NCBI GenBank assembly: GCA_963714205.1
Contig: CAVQNQ010000008.1
Location: 277,881 to 341,880 of the forward strand
Origin: CAVQNQ01 sp963714205
Lineage (GTDB): Bacteria > Acidobacteriota > Terriglobia > Bryobacterales > Bryobacteraceae
Direction: 5' to 3'
Length of the DNA stretch: 64,000 nt
Below the pieces are notes generated by a model. That model did not search any database, was not told where the DNA came from, and saw only the letters and a list, made by a program, of their open reading frames with translations. Shown one piece after another: positions 18,246 to 27,699 of this stretch. The first letter of the stretch is position 1, and the number at the start of each line of letters is the position of its first letter. Position numbers and translations under genes: made by a program.

Positions 18246-19688
18246 TCAGACCGCCTTAGGCCCCCCGGAGAGGGGCGCCTCGGCCGCCATCCGGGCCGAT
18301 GCAAAATAGAAGCGGCTCAACGTCTCCTGCAGCCGCTCGGCGAGCGGCGCGATCAACATGGCTTGCGCCGGCAGCCTGGGGTCGTGCCCAAAGGTGGCCT
18401 CGTCCGACCGCGATAAGCGGATATGGAGGCGGCTTCCGGCGCCGAAGGCCGACTGGACCTCGTCTTCGAAGTACAGCCCGTTGACGCGCATCGAAACGTA
18501 ATTGAACTCCGCCTCGCGACAGGCGGTCTTGAGCGCCAGCCAGCACTCCTCTACAGTACTGGCGCCGGCAATACGCTGTTCGTATTCCCGCAAATGAATT
18601 CCGTTCCGCAGGGTGCGGCGGAATTCGCCGGCGAACAGGAACTCGCCGAGCAGATTGAACTCCAGGTAGCCGAGGCGCCGGCACCCCACGAACGCGCCCG
18701 CCAGAAAGAGCAGCAGAAGCATAGTGGCGAGTTGGGGCCGGAGGATGGTCTGCAAAACGGCGACCATGGCCACCAGCGCCGTCACCCCGTACAGCACCAG
18801 TGCCGCGTCGCGATGGCTCAGCCCCAGCGAGAGAATACGATGATGAATGTGGTTTCTGTCCGACCCAAAAATGGGGCGGCTGCGCAGATAGCGCCGGAAA
18901 ATCGAGATCGCTACCTCAAAGACGGGGAAGGCCAGCGCGACCAGCGGCGCCGCCATGCTCAAACCGGTTTGGGCGTGCTGGTTCCACATCAGCCCGTAAC
19001 ACCCCAGCAGAAACCCGATCAGCAGGCTTCCGCAGTCTCCGAGAAAAATCGAAGCGGGATTGAAGTTGAAGTACAGAAATCCCAGCAGCGCGCCGACCAA
19101 CGGAGCAATCGCCGCGGCCAGCCCCGGATTGTGGTGGATCACCGCAGCCAATAGAAGACTGGCGGCGGCGATCAGCGCCACGCCGGTGGCGAGGCCGTCC
19201 AAGCCATCGATCAAGTTGAAGGCGTTGGCGCACAGTACCAGCCAGCAGATCCCCACCAGGTCGATGATTATGGCCGGGCCGGTATAGCCGGGCGGGGCCG
19301 CCAGCCGTACCCCGGCCCAGCACGCGTAGCTTGCGGCGCCTGCCTGGCCGGCAAGCTTGATCCAGGGCGAGAGACCCTTCAAGTCGTCGTAGAGGCCCAC
19401 CGCGAAGATCAGGATTATCCCCGGGGAGAGTCTCGCCATCAGCCGGAGCGAGGGGTCGCGGGTGTCGAAGAAGCCTAACCGCCAGCCTATTACCACAGCC
19501 AGGAAAGCCACGAAGTACCCCACCACGAGCGCCATGCCGCCGACGCGCGGGATGGGCCGCGCATGCATCTTGCGATAAGAGTCCGGCTTGTCCACGAATC
19601 CCAGAAAGCCGAAGAAGTCCCGCAGAAAGGGCGTAACAACCAGGCACACGACCAGTGACGATAGAACGACCGGAATCAGTGAGAACAT
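18246..19688 (-). CDS. WecA/TagO-type polyprenyl-phosphate sugar-1-phosphate transferase with C-terminal extension
   Basis: 480 residues. The first about 340 form the MraY/WecA fold: substrate loop DKPDSYRKMHARPIPRVGG, catalytic VGLYDDLKGL, NAFNLIDGLDGLATG, FLGDCGSLLIGF, and GSDRNHIHHRIL carrying the HIHH motif, with about eleven helices. This enzyme loads the first sugar phosphate onto the carrier lipid, the initiating step of a Wzx/Wzy pathway. WecA homologues usually end near residue 340-370; here a further about 135-residue soluble domain follows. The start overlaps the acetyltransferase gene by 13 bp. Confidence 0.88.
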   Translation of the reverse strand: MFSLIPVVLSSLVVCLVVTPFLRDFFGFLGFVDKPDSYRKMHARPIPRVGGMALVVGYFVAFLAVVIGWRLGFFDTRDPSLRLMARLSPGIILIFAVGLYDDLKGLSPWIKLAGQAGAASYACWAGVRLAAPPGYTGPAIIIDLVGICWLVLCANAFNLIDGLDGLATGVALIAAASLLLAAVIHHNPGLAAAIAPLVGALLGFLYFNFNPASIFLGDCGSLLIGFLLGCYGLMWNQHAQTGLSMAAPLVALAFPVFEVAISIFRRYLRSRPIFGSDRNHIHHRILSLGLSHRDAALVLYGVTALVAMVAVLQTILRPQLATMLLLLFLAGAFVGCRRLGYLEFNLLGEFLFAGEFRRTLRNGIHLREYEQRIAGASTVEECWLALKTACREAEFNYVSMRVNGLYFEDEVQSAFGAGSRLHIRLSRSDEATFGHDPRLPAQAMLIAPLAERLQETLSRFYFASARMAAEAPLSGGPKAV

Positions 19689-20284
19689 AGTGCCCTCCGA
19701 ATACTGCTTGGACGACGGGGTCCGGTAATTTCACGACGACGCAGGAATGCCGCGGGATTTCCGACATGGATCTCGTAAGCGGGGACGGCCCCGGTGACTA
19801 CCGCGCCAAAGCCGACCACGGCATGCTCGCCAACAACCACCCCGGGGCCGATCGAGGCTCGCGCCGCGATCCAGGCGCCGTCCCGCACCTCGATGGACTG
19901 CGTAACCAGACGAAAAGCCGGGTCGGACCAGTCATGGTTCCCCGTGCAAAGGTAGACCGCCTGCGAGATGCAAACATGTTTTCCCAGAACGACCGGAGCC
20001 AAATTGTCGATCCAGCAGTCTTCGCCGATCCAACAGTGGTCGCCCATCTTCAGTTTCCAGGGAAACTTCACGCGCACCCCCGGCTTGATAACCGCGCCCG
20101 CCCCCACTTCGGCTCCAAACCAGCGCAGAAGATGTCTGCGGAGGAACGACGATGGCATAATAGGGCACCGCAGCAACGGCATTCCGACTAGAAACCAGGC
20201 CATCCTGACAAAGAAGGATCGGCCCACCCGGTAATCCGAATCGCGCGCGATGTCGAAACTGGATAGATCCACGCCCGCCGTCAT
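19676..20284 (-). CDS. WcaF-like acetyltransferase (left-handed beta-helix)
   Basis: 202 residues with the WcaF family layout: short N-terminus, one hydrophobic stretch (FFVRMAWFLVGMPLL), the LRWFGAEVGAGAVIKPGVRV hexapeptide start, WIGEDCWIDNLAPVVLGK, then CTGNHDWSDPAF with the catalytic His and GNPAAFLRRR at the end. It would O-acetylate a sugar of the repeat unit using acetyl-CoA. The 3' end overlaps the start of the WecA-like gene. Confidence 0.88.
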   Translation of the reverse strand: MTAGVDLSSFDIARDSDYRVGRSFFVRMAWFLVGMPLLRCPIMPSSFLRRHLLRWFGAEVGAGAVIKPGVRVKFPWKLKMGDHCWIGEDCWIDNLAPVVLGKHVCISQAVYLCTGNHDWSDPAFRLVTQSIEVRDGAWIAARASIGPGVVVGEHAVVGFGAVVTGAVPAYEIHVGNPAAFLRRREITGPRRPSSIRRALCSH

Positions 20285-20295
20285 AATGCTTGCCC

Positions 20296-21507
20296 TCAGA
20301 CGATCTCGACCGCCGCCGGCTTGGCACCACCCTGCAGCCAGCCATACACTTGGGCCATCTGGTTTCCGACCACGGAGGAATGGAACCGCTTGTGAGCCAG
20401 TTCCCGCCCGTTGCTTCCCAGTTCATACAGTTCCTTAGGGGAAAGGCTAAGAAACTCCCGGAATGCCTGTTCGAGCGGACCGATCGCGGGTTTGATAACC
20501 CACCCGCAACGGTTACGGCTTACCTCTGGTATGTGGCAAGACGTGGTCACGACCACCGGAATCCCCGCGGCCAGAGCCTCCAGCACGGCTATGCTGAAAC
20601 CCTCGGAATACGAGGGCAGCACGAAGAGACTGGCGGCCGCGAGCGCCGACCATTTCCGCTCGGCGGTCAGCATGCCTGTGAACGTGACGGACATCCGCAA
20701 ATTGAGATCGTCCCTCAGCTGCTCGAGGCGTGCCTGGTGGTTTTCAGAATCCGGACCCGCGATTACCAGGTGCACGTCCTCCGCCCCGAACGTGCGCGCC
20801 CAAGCTTTCAGCAGCAGGTGCAAACCTTTCTTCGGGTGAATTCGCCCCAGAAAGAGCACGATCCGCTTGCCGTCGAGCTGAGGATACTGGCTGCGGAATA
20901 GATCGGGACCGACAACGGGTTGCGCGTCGATGGCCCCTGGCACGATGGCGATCGGGTTGGTGAGCCCCAGGCGGCGATAGTCGTCCACTTCGTCGGCGCT
21001 GAGGGCTCGCAGACAGGCCGCGGATTTCATCGCGCGAATCTCGATCAAGGCGGCGTAGAGGGCCTTCTTGAGACGCTTGTGACGCAATGCCCACTGCTCC
21101 AGCATGCCGTGGGCGGAAATGATATAGGGACGCTTGAGCGCTCGCGCCTTGCGCGCCGCCATCATACAATGCGTTTCCCAAAGGCCGTGGATATGCACGC
21201 CGGTGGCGCCGCGGACCTCTTTATCGAGCCTTTTATGCAAACGGGTGTCCACCATCCAGCGGAGGCGATCGGGAGGGAGAACCGTGATCCCCGCTCGCTG
21301 CTCTTCCGGAAGTTGATCCAGTTCCTCCCGTTCGCAGAAGCCCACAATAGGACAAGCGTGCGCGCTCGCGGCTTCGGTCGCCCGAGCGAACCCTGGAACC
21401 GAGGCGGCGATGCCCCCGTAGCGCGGGCTGAGGTGCGACATGACCTGCAGCCAGCATGCCTGTCGCTTCGGTTCACGTGTCAAGCCAACCCACTCTTCAA
21501 CCAACAT
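20296..21507 (-). CDS. GT4 family glycosyltransferase
   Basis: 403 residues from ATG 21507, preceded by GGAGGT at 9 nt spacing; a TTG at 21540 is in frame but inside the previous gene. Motifs: MSHLSPRYGGIAASVPGFAR, HIHGLWETHCM, IISAHGMLEQWAL, then IVLFLGRIHPKKGLHLLLKA, HLVIAGPDSENHQARL and the donor loop PSYSEGFSIAVLEALAAGIP. This is the WcaI/WfaG-like GT4 type seen in many capsule clusters. It overlaps the polymerase gene end by 11 bp. Confidence 0.85.
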   Translation of the reverse strand: MLVEEWVGLTREPKRQACWLQVMSHLSPRYGGIAASVPGFARATEAASAHACPIVGFCEREELDQLPEEQRAGITVLPPDRLRWMVDTRLHKRLDKEVRGATGVHIHGLWETHCMMAARKARALKRPYIISAHGMLEQWALRHKRLKKALYAALIEIRAMKSAACLRALSADEVDDYRRLGLTNPIAIVPGAIDAQPVVGPDLFRSQYPQLDGKRIVLFLGRIHPKKGLHLLLKAWARTFGAEDVHLVIAGPDSENHQARLEQLRDDLNLRMSVTFTGMLTAERKWSALAAASLFVLPSYSEGFSIAVLEALAAGIPVVVTTSCHIPEVSRNRCGWVIKPAIGPLEQAFREFLSLSPKELYELGSNGRELAHKRFHSSVVGNQMAQVYGWLQGGAKPAAVEIV

Positions 21508-22852
21508 CGGGTAATGACCTCCGCGGCCCGCTAATACCAAGTGTCAAAAACGTTTGCTCGGCGCCCCCGTGCAGACGGGCGGGCGCCCGGGTTTCGCTCC
21601 GCCGCGCGATGCGCCAGGCCAGGTGCAAGGGGATCGAGAGAATCAGCAGCCTGTAGACGACAGCTTCCATCGTTTGCATCACCAAGTAAACGGATAGGGC
21701 CGCCATGATGACGTATTGCGCCGTCCAGGGTCCTCTTCTCGACTCGGCTTTGCGCCATGCGAGCGTGTACATCATGCCGACGAGGAACAGCGCCGGCATG
21801 TTCAGCCAGTGAAATTCCGTCCATAGATCGGCGATCAGCCCGGGGGCTGATCCTTCCGCGCCTTCCCAGCCCACCGTTTCGCTGAATCCCTCGCCGGTTC
21901 CCGCGTTGCGCATCAACTCCGGCAGACCGACATCCTCGTACTTGGTCGGCCAGACGCTGCTGGGAATCGGCCGAATGAAAACTTCCGCCAGATAGCGCCG
22001 GCCCCAGTAGAAGGCATCTCTTTGTTCCGCGCTCAGGATAGTTCCGGCGCCGTAAATGAACTCGTTGCCGGAGTCGGGCCTCTCGACGATGTCGGTAATA
22101 TCGGTCGTCATCTCGCGATCGGAGCCAAAGAAAATGTTCTGACGGTTCGAAACCAGAAACAGCATCATCAGCCCCAGCAGCACGCCCCCTCCGGCCACCG
22201 CCAGCAGCGCGGGCCGCTTGCGCCGGTGCATGTACCAGCCCACTGCCAGCGTCACCGCGATCATGAACGTGGGGCCGCGCCTGGCGGTGAATACAGCTTC
22301 GATGATCGGCGGCGCGATAAAGAGAGCCATCAGGCAGACGTACAGAAAACGGAATCCCTGCCGCGCGCTGGCCGCGAGAATCAATAGAAACGCCGGGAAG
22401 GCCAGCAGCGACGCGTCCCGTATATAACCGCTGTCATCCCATCCTCCTCTGAAGCCGGTCAGATCGCCGCCCGTGCCATGAATGACGGCCACCACCCAGC
22501 AAACCGTCCCGATGCAGCCCATGATGGTGCCGCAGAGCGCCAGGATCGCCGGCGAGACTTCCGGCTCCGGAAACCGCTGGCCCCGCTGCCGCGCACCAAC
22601 ACTCAAGCATCCCAGGACGAAGCAGGCGACTCCGCACACGTTGATCTGCTGGATGTAGTCCAGTTGATCGCGTTGGAAAAAGCCGGCCAAGCCGCCGATC
22701 GAATCCAGCTTGTAAGGCATCCAGGCGTAGATGAATGCCATCATGGGACCGGTGAGCATCAGCGGATGGAAAACGTCCCCACTCCCCACGTAGGCGTACC
22801 AGATCGCCCCGCCGAGGATGATGACGACCGCCCATATCAACGCGATAAACAT
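21497..22852 (-). CDS. Wzy-like O-antigen/capsule polymerase (polytopic membrane protein)
   Basis: Start placed at ATG 22852 (MFIALIWAVVIILGGAIWY), 451 residues, overlapping the upstream GT by 16 bp; the longer open frame is shadow. There are about ten helices and a large periplasmic loop around NRQNIFFGSDREMTTDITDI to FIRPIPSSVWPTKYEDVG, then WTEFHWLNMPALFLVGMMY. This pattern of helices plus one big outer loop, with Arg-rich segments, fits Wzy/EpsG-like polymerases; sequence conservation in that group is low, so context carries much of the call. The C-terminal tail of about 30 residues is hydrophilic and may be non-native. Confidence 0.68.
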   Translation of the reverse strand: MFIALIWAVVIILGGAIWYAYVGSGDVFHPLMLTGPMMAFIYAWMPYKLDSIGGLAGFFQRDQLDYIQQINVCGVACFVLGCLSVGARQRGQRFPEPEVSPAILALCGTIMGCIGTVCWVVAVIHGTGGDLTGFRGGWDDSGYIRDASLLAFPAFLLILAASARQGFRFLYVCLMALFIAPPIIEAVFTARRGPTFMIAVTLAVGWYMHRRKRPALLAVAGGGVLLGLMMLFLVSNRQNIFFGSDREMTTDITDIVERPDSGNEFIYGAGTILSAEQRDAFYWGRRYLAEVFIRPIPSSVWPTKYEDVGLPELMRNAGTGEGFSETVGWEGAEGSAPGLIADLWTEFHWLNMPALFLVGMMYTLAWRKAESRRGPWTAQYVIMAALSVYLVMQTMEAVVYRLLILSIPLHLAWRIARRSETRAPARLHGGAEQTFLTLGISGPRRSLPDVG

Positions 22853-24114
22853 GACTTGGGACTCGCAGCACCCTCGCGATGGAGAACGCCGCCGACGTAT
22901 TTTGCCACTTCCCGGCGAAAGCTCTGCCAGGTGAAGCATTCCGCGCGACTCCGCGCGGCTTCGCCCATCGTGCGGACGCTTTCCGGCCGTCGCAGGAAAT
23001 TCTCGAGGGTTGCCGCCAGGTGGGAGGCGCTCCCGGCCTCGACGATGTAGCCCTCCCGGCCATGCCGGATGAGATCCGGCGCCGCCGTGCGCGCGGTGCT
23101 GACAATGGGAAGGCCGCTCGCCATGGCCTCCAATAGAACGTGCGCGAAACCTTCCGCCAGGGACGGGAAGACAAACACATCCGCCGACCGGTACGCCTCC
23201 AGCAGGCCTGCGGCGCCGATGGAAGGATGCAGATGGATGCGCGCCCGGCTCTGGCGGAACAGCGCCATATCGTCCACCGGACGGCCGCACACGGTAAGCT
23301 CCACACTGCCAGGCGGCAGCATCTCGACAGCCTGCACCAGGTACTTGATTCCTTTACGCTGGCCCAGCGTGCCGACGAAGAGCAGCCGCAACGGGCCGCG
23401 GGAGCTGTGCTCCTCCCGTTTAGGCGAGAAACGGTTCAAATCGATGCCGTATGGGATAACCGCTATCCGTTCCGCCGGTACGCCGGCGTCGGTCAAGGTT
23501 CGCTTCGTGTAACTTGAGGCAACGATCCAGTGCTGCGCCATGGCAGCTTCCTCGACCAGTCGCCGGAGATCGGTTTCGGGAAGCGCTAGCTCCCATTCCT
23601 GATCGAGAGAAGATGCGCAATCCGGATGCAGTTCCCGCTCTCGCCAGAGAATAGAGCGGACGCTGGCTGCGTGGGGGTGCAGCTGGAACAGAATCCTCGG
23701 CCCCTTTCCTTCGTAGTGCGAGAAGGCGCTGTGCGCGTAGTAGCTGTAACTCAAAAGAGCGGCGTTCTTCCGGGTCGCGATGCGGCCGGCCCGCCGCCCC
23801 AGACTGCGGTCGCACCAGCGCACCGCCTCCCGCTCCCATCGATCCGGCAGCCATGGCGCTTTGCTTGCCAGGAGCGAACTCACTCCGCTCAGCCGGCAGG
23901 ACGTCACGGCATCAGCCGGGACGCCGGCGGCATGCCGGCAGCACAAAGCCGCGGATACGCGGCGCGGCAGGCCGCTTTCGATCCGCCTCGCCCAGCCTCG
24001 ATCGGCCGGCCAGTCAATATCCGTCACCAGCCTTTCCAGGAGGCCGGCCTCCTGCAAAGCGCGAGCCACCTGGTAGCTGTCCCGCGCGCCTCGATGGACG
24101 GTTACTACTTTCAT
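22837..24114 (-). CDS. GT4 family glycosyltransferase
   Basis: 425 residues from ATG 24114 (MKVVTVHRGARDSYQVARAL), whose ATG overlaps the preceding TGA as ATGA. The second half has IVASSYTKRTLTDAGVPAER, VIPYGIDLNRFSPK, LRLLFVGTLGQRKGIKYLVQ and the donor loop FPSLAEGFAHVLLEAMASGL. Cytoplasmic transferase assembling the repeat unit; donor and acceptor unknown. Confidence 0.85.
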   Translation of the reverse strand: MKVVTVHRGARDSYQVARALQEAGLLERLVTDIDWPADRGWARRIESGLPRRVSAALCCRHAAGVPADAVTSCRLSGVSSLLASKAPWLPDRWEREAVRWCDRSLGRRAGRIATRKNAALLSYSYYAHSAFSHYEGKGPRILFQLHPHAASVRSILWRERELHPDCASSLDQEWELALPETDLRRLVEEAAMAQHWIVASSYTKRTLTDAGVPAERIAVIPYGIDLNRFSPKREEHSSRGPLRLLFVGTLGQRKGIKYLVQAVEMLPPGSVELTVCGRPVDDMALFRQSRARIHLHPSIGAAGLLEAYRSADVFVFPSLAEGFAHVLLEAMASGLPIVSTARTAAPDLIRHGREGYIVEAGSASHLAATLENFLRRPESVRTMGEAARSRAECFTWQSFRREVAKYVGGVLHREGAASPKSCLSR

Positions 24115-25331
24115 CGCGCTGCACCAATGCACGCCGGGCGGTCTTTCCCGTGCGCTTTCGATCCCGCATTCCCGGTCGTCCGGTCTTCGATTGCGCGGGT
24201 TGCGGCTGCTACCAGGGCGCGGGCCCGCACCAGCCAGGTGCCTTCCTGGCTCGCGCGCCATCGCAGCTCTTCGAAGCCGTCGCGGAAGCCTTTGCTCTTA
24301 AGAAGCTCCACTTCGCGGGCGGCGTCCTCGGAGCCGGTTACTAACTTCAACAGCGGTTCTTTGCTCAGCAGCTCGTGAAACCCGCGGCTGGATAGAATAG
24401 GCCGACACGCGGCCAGGTGCTCGTAAAAACGCGTCGCGCTGCCCGAGTAAGTCGGCTCCTGCTTGCGGTAGGGCATGAAAGCGGCGTCGAACGAGCGGGC
24501 GTACTGGTGGAGCTCGCCGTAGGGTTTCGGTCCCAGGAACCGTATGCGCCCGCCACGGCCCAGTAAGTCGCGCCGGGCGCTCGCCTGCGTTTGGTCCGGG
24601 ATACCCATATCCGTGGGACCTACGAATGCCCAGCTTACCCCCCGGGTCCTGTCGATCGCGTCACGGATCAGAAGCCAGTCCATATTGGCGGCTAAATTGC
24701 CGATCACTCCCAGGATCGGCCGCGGAAGACCAGCCATGTCCGGCGGGGCCTCCGCGGGCTCGGTCGCCGGCCGATCCAGAATGTTCTTAGCCCGCGTAGC
24801 GTTGGGAATCACGGTCACCTTGCCCGGATCGCAAGCGGCATCCGCGCAGAGATAGTCCGCAATGCGGGACGAGTTGGGACAGACCGCGCACGCGACCCGG
24901 CACATCCGGCGGTCCAGCCCGACGATCTGTTTTGCGTCCATCCCCGCGTACTTCTTGGTCAGGTCGGTCAGGTAGTAAATCACCGGCCCCCGCCACCGTT
25001 CCGCGACCGGGGCATAGAAGGGCGCCGTGCAGATCAAAGCGGCCGGCGCGGGTTGCGCCGCACTTCGCTGCAGAAGTCCGGCCAACGCTTTCTCAAACGG
25101 AAATAGTTGTGCTATCGGAAAGCGCGCATACCCCCGCTGCAACGGGAAGCGGATCATTTGAACTGGGGGATCGGCTACCACATCGGTTCTGACCCACTTT
25201 TCCCAGTGCCCGAAGTTGCGGATTTCCGGGCACCAGTTCACCGTCGGAACCAGCGTGTCCAGCGCGCACGCGAATTCCTTGAGCCATACGCTTCCCGTGT
25301 CCAGAATGTTCCAGAGCATGTTCGCCTTCAT
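24111..25331 (-). CDS. glycosyltransferase, GT-B fold (GT4-like)
   Basis: 406 residues. Motifs are weaker than in its neighbours: VIYYLTDLTKKYAGMDAKQI, VCPNSSRIADYL, VTVIPNATRAKNILD, ILGVIGNLAANMDWLLIRDA, FLGPKPYGELHQYARSFDAA and PYRKQEPTYSGSATRFYEHL, which is the layout of GT-B enzymes of the TuaH/GT4-like group with a reduced donor loop. It sits 20 bp after the Wzc-like gene. Function as a transferase is likely; sugar unknown. Confidence 0.72.
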   Translation of the reverse strand: MKANMLWNILDTGSVWLKEFACALDTLVPTVNWCPEIRNFGHWEKWVRTDVVADPPVQMIRFPLQRGYARFPIAQLFPFEKALAGLLQRSAAQPAPAALICTAPFYAPVAERWRGPVIYYLTDLTKKYAGMDAKQIVGLDRRMCRVACAVCPNSSRIADYLCADAACDPGKVTVIPNATRAKNILDRPATEPAEAPPDMAGLPRPILGVIGNLAANMDWLLIRDAIDRTRGVSWAFVGPTDMGIPDQTQASARRDLLGRGGRIRFLGPKPYGELHQYARSFDAAFMPYRKQEPTYSGSATRFYEHLAACRPILSSRGFHELLSKEPLLKLVTGSEDAAREVELLKSKGFRDGFEELRWRASQEGTWLVRARALVAAATRAIEDRTTGNAGSKAHGKDRPACIGAAR

Positions 25332-25351
25332 TTAGGCCGGCCCGCGGGGCG

Positions 25352-27670
25352 TCAGTAGACGGTCGGTTTGTAGGCCCCGTATTTGTCGCTGGCGCGGGGG
25401 TTCCAGTCGTTCAGAACCGCGCCTAAGACGTTAATGCCGTCTTGCAGCAAGCAGTCGTAAGCGGCCACGGCGGCTTCCTTGGTTGTGCGGCGGGAGCGGA
25501 GAACCAGCAGCACGCCGTCAGCCAGCCAGCCCAGCACGCGGGCATCGGCGATGTGCAGCATCGGCGGGCTGTCGATGATAACGTGGTCGAACTCCTGCCG
25601 GAGCCGCTTCAGCAGCGCCCGCATTCGCGACGAATGGAGCATGGTGGAGATGCCCTCGCGCGCGGGTCTGGTGGGGAGCAGACTTAAGTTGGCGACGGAC
25701 GTATCGGTAATATAGTCCGAGAGCGCCAGTTGTTCGACGGGCACATCCGCATCCAGCAAGTCCGCCAGCCCGGTTGAGCACGGCCTGTCGAAAATCTGGG
25801 CCAGGCGGGGCCGCCGCAGGTCGCCATCCACCAGAATTACCCGCCGTCCGATGTGCGCCAACGCTATCGCCAGGTTCGAGGCCACGGTGGTCTTGCCTTC
25901 ACCGGGTTCCGGGCTCGTCAGCACGATAATATTCGCCTGGGTCCCGCGCTCCATCGCGAAGCGCAACGAACTCATGGTGCTGAAAAACGCCTCCGCCAGT
26001 TCCTGGTTGCGCAGCCAGGTGGTCAATGCCGTCGAGTTCGTGGGAGCGACTGGAGCTGGGGCAGCCGGTCCCTCCGGCCCCCCGAGATCCAAGGAGACCG
26101 GGCGAGGCTTGGCCAAGGCCGGGCGCACCCGGTCCAGAAGCATATCTATGCGCCGGCTCCTGACCGATGGAATAGCGCCTAACTCCCGTAGCTGCAAACA
26201 CATGGAAGCTTCTCCCGGGCCGTGCAACGTGCTGTCCGAACGGACGCGGAGAAAAGCTACGAAGAGACCGGCTAGCGATCCTCCGAACAGACCCACAGCC
26301 AAGCTGAGATGCACGCTCGGCGCATACGGCAGGGCCGGGGGAACGGCGGGGTCCAGCACGCTGATAGTGCTGGTGCGCAAAGCCGCCTCCAAGCCCACTT
26401 CATCCACTTTTTGCAGCAACGTCTCGTACATCTTGCGGTCGGAATCGACTTCGCGCTTGAGCATGTTGTACTGCACCGCTTTGTCGCCGTGTTGCGTAAC
26501 TTCCGCCGCTTGCTTGGCGTATGCCGCCGCGAGGATCGATTCGCGGTGCTCGGAGACATCGTAGTCCGCCTTGAGACGGTTCACCAGATCGTCGCGCTCT
26601 TTGTTCAAGGCCCGTTGCATATCGGCGACCTGCATGGCCAGATCCCGCACCTTGTAGTGTTCCGGAGTCATAGTGGCGCTGGCTTCGGCGAGTTGCCGCT
26701 GCAAGTCCGCCAGCCGCAAGCGATACTCTCGGATGGGCCCGTTGTCCAGCGCTGCGGGCAAGGCATCAACTGGCCGCGAGGAGGCCACTTCGTAATCGGA
26801 CTCCCTGGTGATGCGTTCCGCCTGCGCTCGGGACAGCTCGGTTTGTACTTCCCGGAGCTTATCCTCCACTGCGTTTTCGGAGCTGCCGGAGTCGAACAGG
26901 AAAGCCGTTTCCTTGGACGACTCTTTCAATTCGTTCTCCGCTTTTTCGAGCCGTTTCCGCACGTCGTCGAGTTGGCTCTCCAGCCAGGTACTGGTCTCTT
27001 TCGTGCTTTTTTCCCGGGACTCCATGTTGTACTCGATGTAGGCCCCCGCCAGGTTGTTGCACATGCTGGCAGCCAATTGGCCGTCTCTGGCATCGCACAG
27101 CACCTCCACCATTCGAGTGTTGCCGACAGCCCGCACCTTCACCCTGCGCCCCGCGTCCAAGGCCAGCGCTTTGAACGAGATGGGATCACCTTTGAAGTGT
27201 CCGAAAAGGGATTGCCAGAACGAGCCGGAATCCGGCTGCGGCGCTTTAGGGGGCTCCGGGAAACCTCCCAGCCGCTTCAGGGCTCGATCGCGCAGAGAGT
27301 CGCTCGCCAGAATCTTAATTTCCGTCTGAATATAAGACTCAGGCAGCACGGCGGTGTTGGTGGTGCCGATTGGCGACCCATCCCTCGAACTCAGGAAGTT
27401 CTCGTTCAAACTGCGAATGTCCAGGACGGTTCGCGCCTGGTACATCGCCGGGCGCAGCGCCGCGGTCACCCAGCCCAGGCCCGCGCCGGCAACCGCCAGA
27501 ATGGCTATCCCCAGCAAATTGGCCCGAATGAACCTCAAGTACTCGAGCAGCTGGCTGGGTGCTTCCGGAGCCGCCACGGACCACTCTCCCGCAACCGCGG
27601 GCTTGGTTCCGCGGTAGGTCGGCGCCACGCGTTGCGGGCCGAAATCGGACGGGGACGGCAGATAGGGCAT
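25352..27670 (-). CDS. Wzc-type polysaccharide co-polymerase / tyrosine autokinase
   Basis: 772 residues. N-terminal Wzz domain with helix 1 at LLGIAILAVAGAGLGWVTAA, a periplasmic coiled-coil region (about 200-450, many E/K/R/Q heptads), helix 2 at LSLAVGLFGGSLAGLFVAFL, and a cytoplasmic BY-kinase domain. Kinase motifs: Walker A TSPEPGEGKTTVASNLA, Walker A' ILVDGDLRRPRL, Walker B VIIDSPPML. The C-terminus DKYGAYKPTVY has three tyrosines, a short version of the autophosphorylated cluster. It controls chain length and couples polymerisation to export through the Wza protein encoded just upstream. Confidence 0.92.
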   Translation of the reverse strand: MPYLPSPSDFGPQRVAPTYRGTKPAVAGEWSVAAPEAPSQLLEYLRFIRANLLGIAILAVAGAGLGWVTAALRPAMYQARTVLDIRSLNENFLSSRDGSPIGTTNTAVLPESYIQTEIKILASDSLRDRALKRLGGFPEPPKAPQPDSGSFWQSLFGHFKGDPISFKALALDAGRRVKVRAVGNTRMVEVLCDARDGQLAASMCNNLAGAYIEYNMESREKSTKETSTWLESQLDDVRKRLEKAENELKESSKETAFLFDSGSSENAVEDKLREVQTELSRAQAERITRESDYEVASSRPVDALPAALDNGPIREYRLRLADLQRQLAEASATMTPEHYKVRDLAMQVADMQRALNKERDDLVNRLKADYDVSEHRESILAAAYAKQAAEVTQHGDKAVQYNMLKREVDSDRKMYETLLQKVDEVGLEAALRTSTISVLDPAVPPALPYAPSVHLSLAVGLFGGSLAGLFVAFLRVRSDSTLHGPGEASMCLQLRELGAIPSVRSRRIDMLLDRVRPALAKPRPVSLDLGGPEGPAAPAPVAPTNSTALTTWLRNQELAEAFFSTMSSLRFAMERGTQANIIVLTSPEPGEGKTTVASNLAIALAHIGRRVILVDGDLRRPRLAQIFDRPCSTGLADLLDADVPVEQLALSDYITDTSVANLSLLPTRPAREGISTMLHSSRMRALLKRLRQEFDHVIIDSPPMLHIADARVLGWLADGVLLVLRSRRTTKEAAVAAYDCLLQDGINVLGAVLNDWNPRASDKYGAYKPTVY

Positions 27671-27699
27671 AAATATTCCTTGCTGATTTGCGTACCAGC

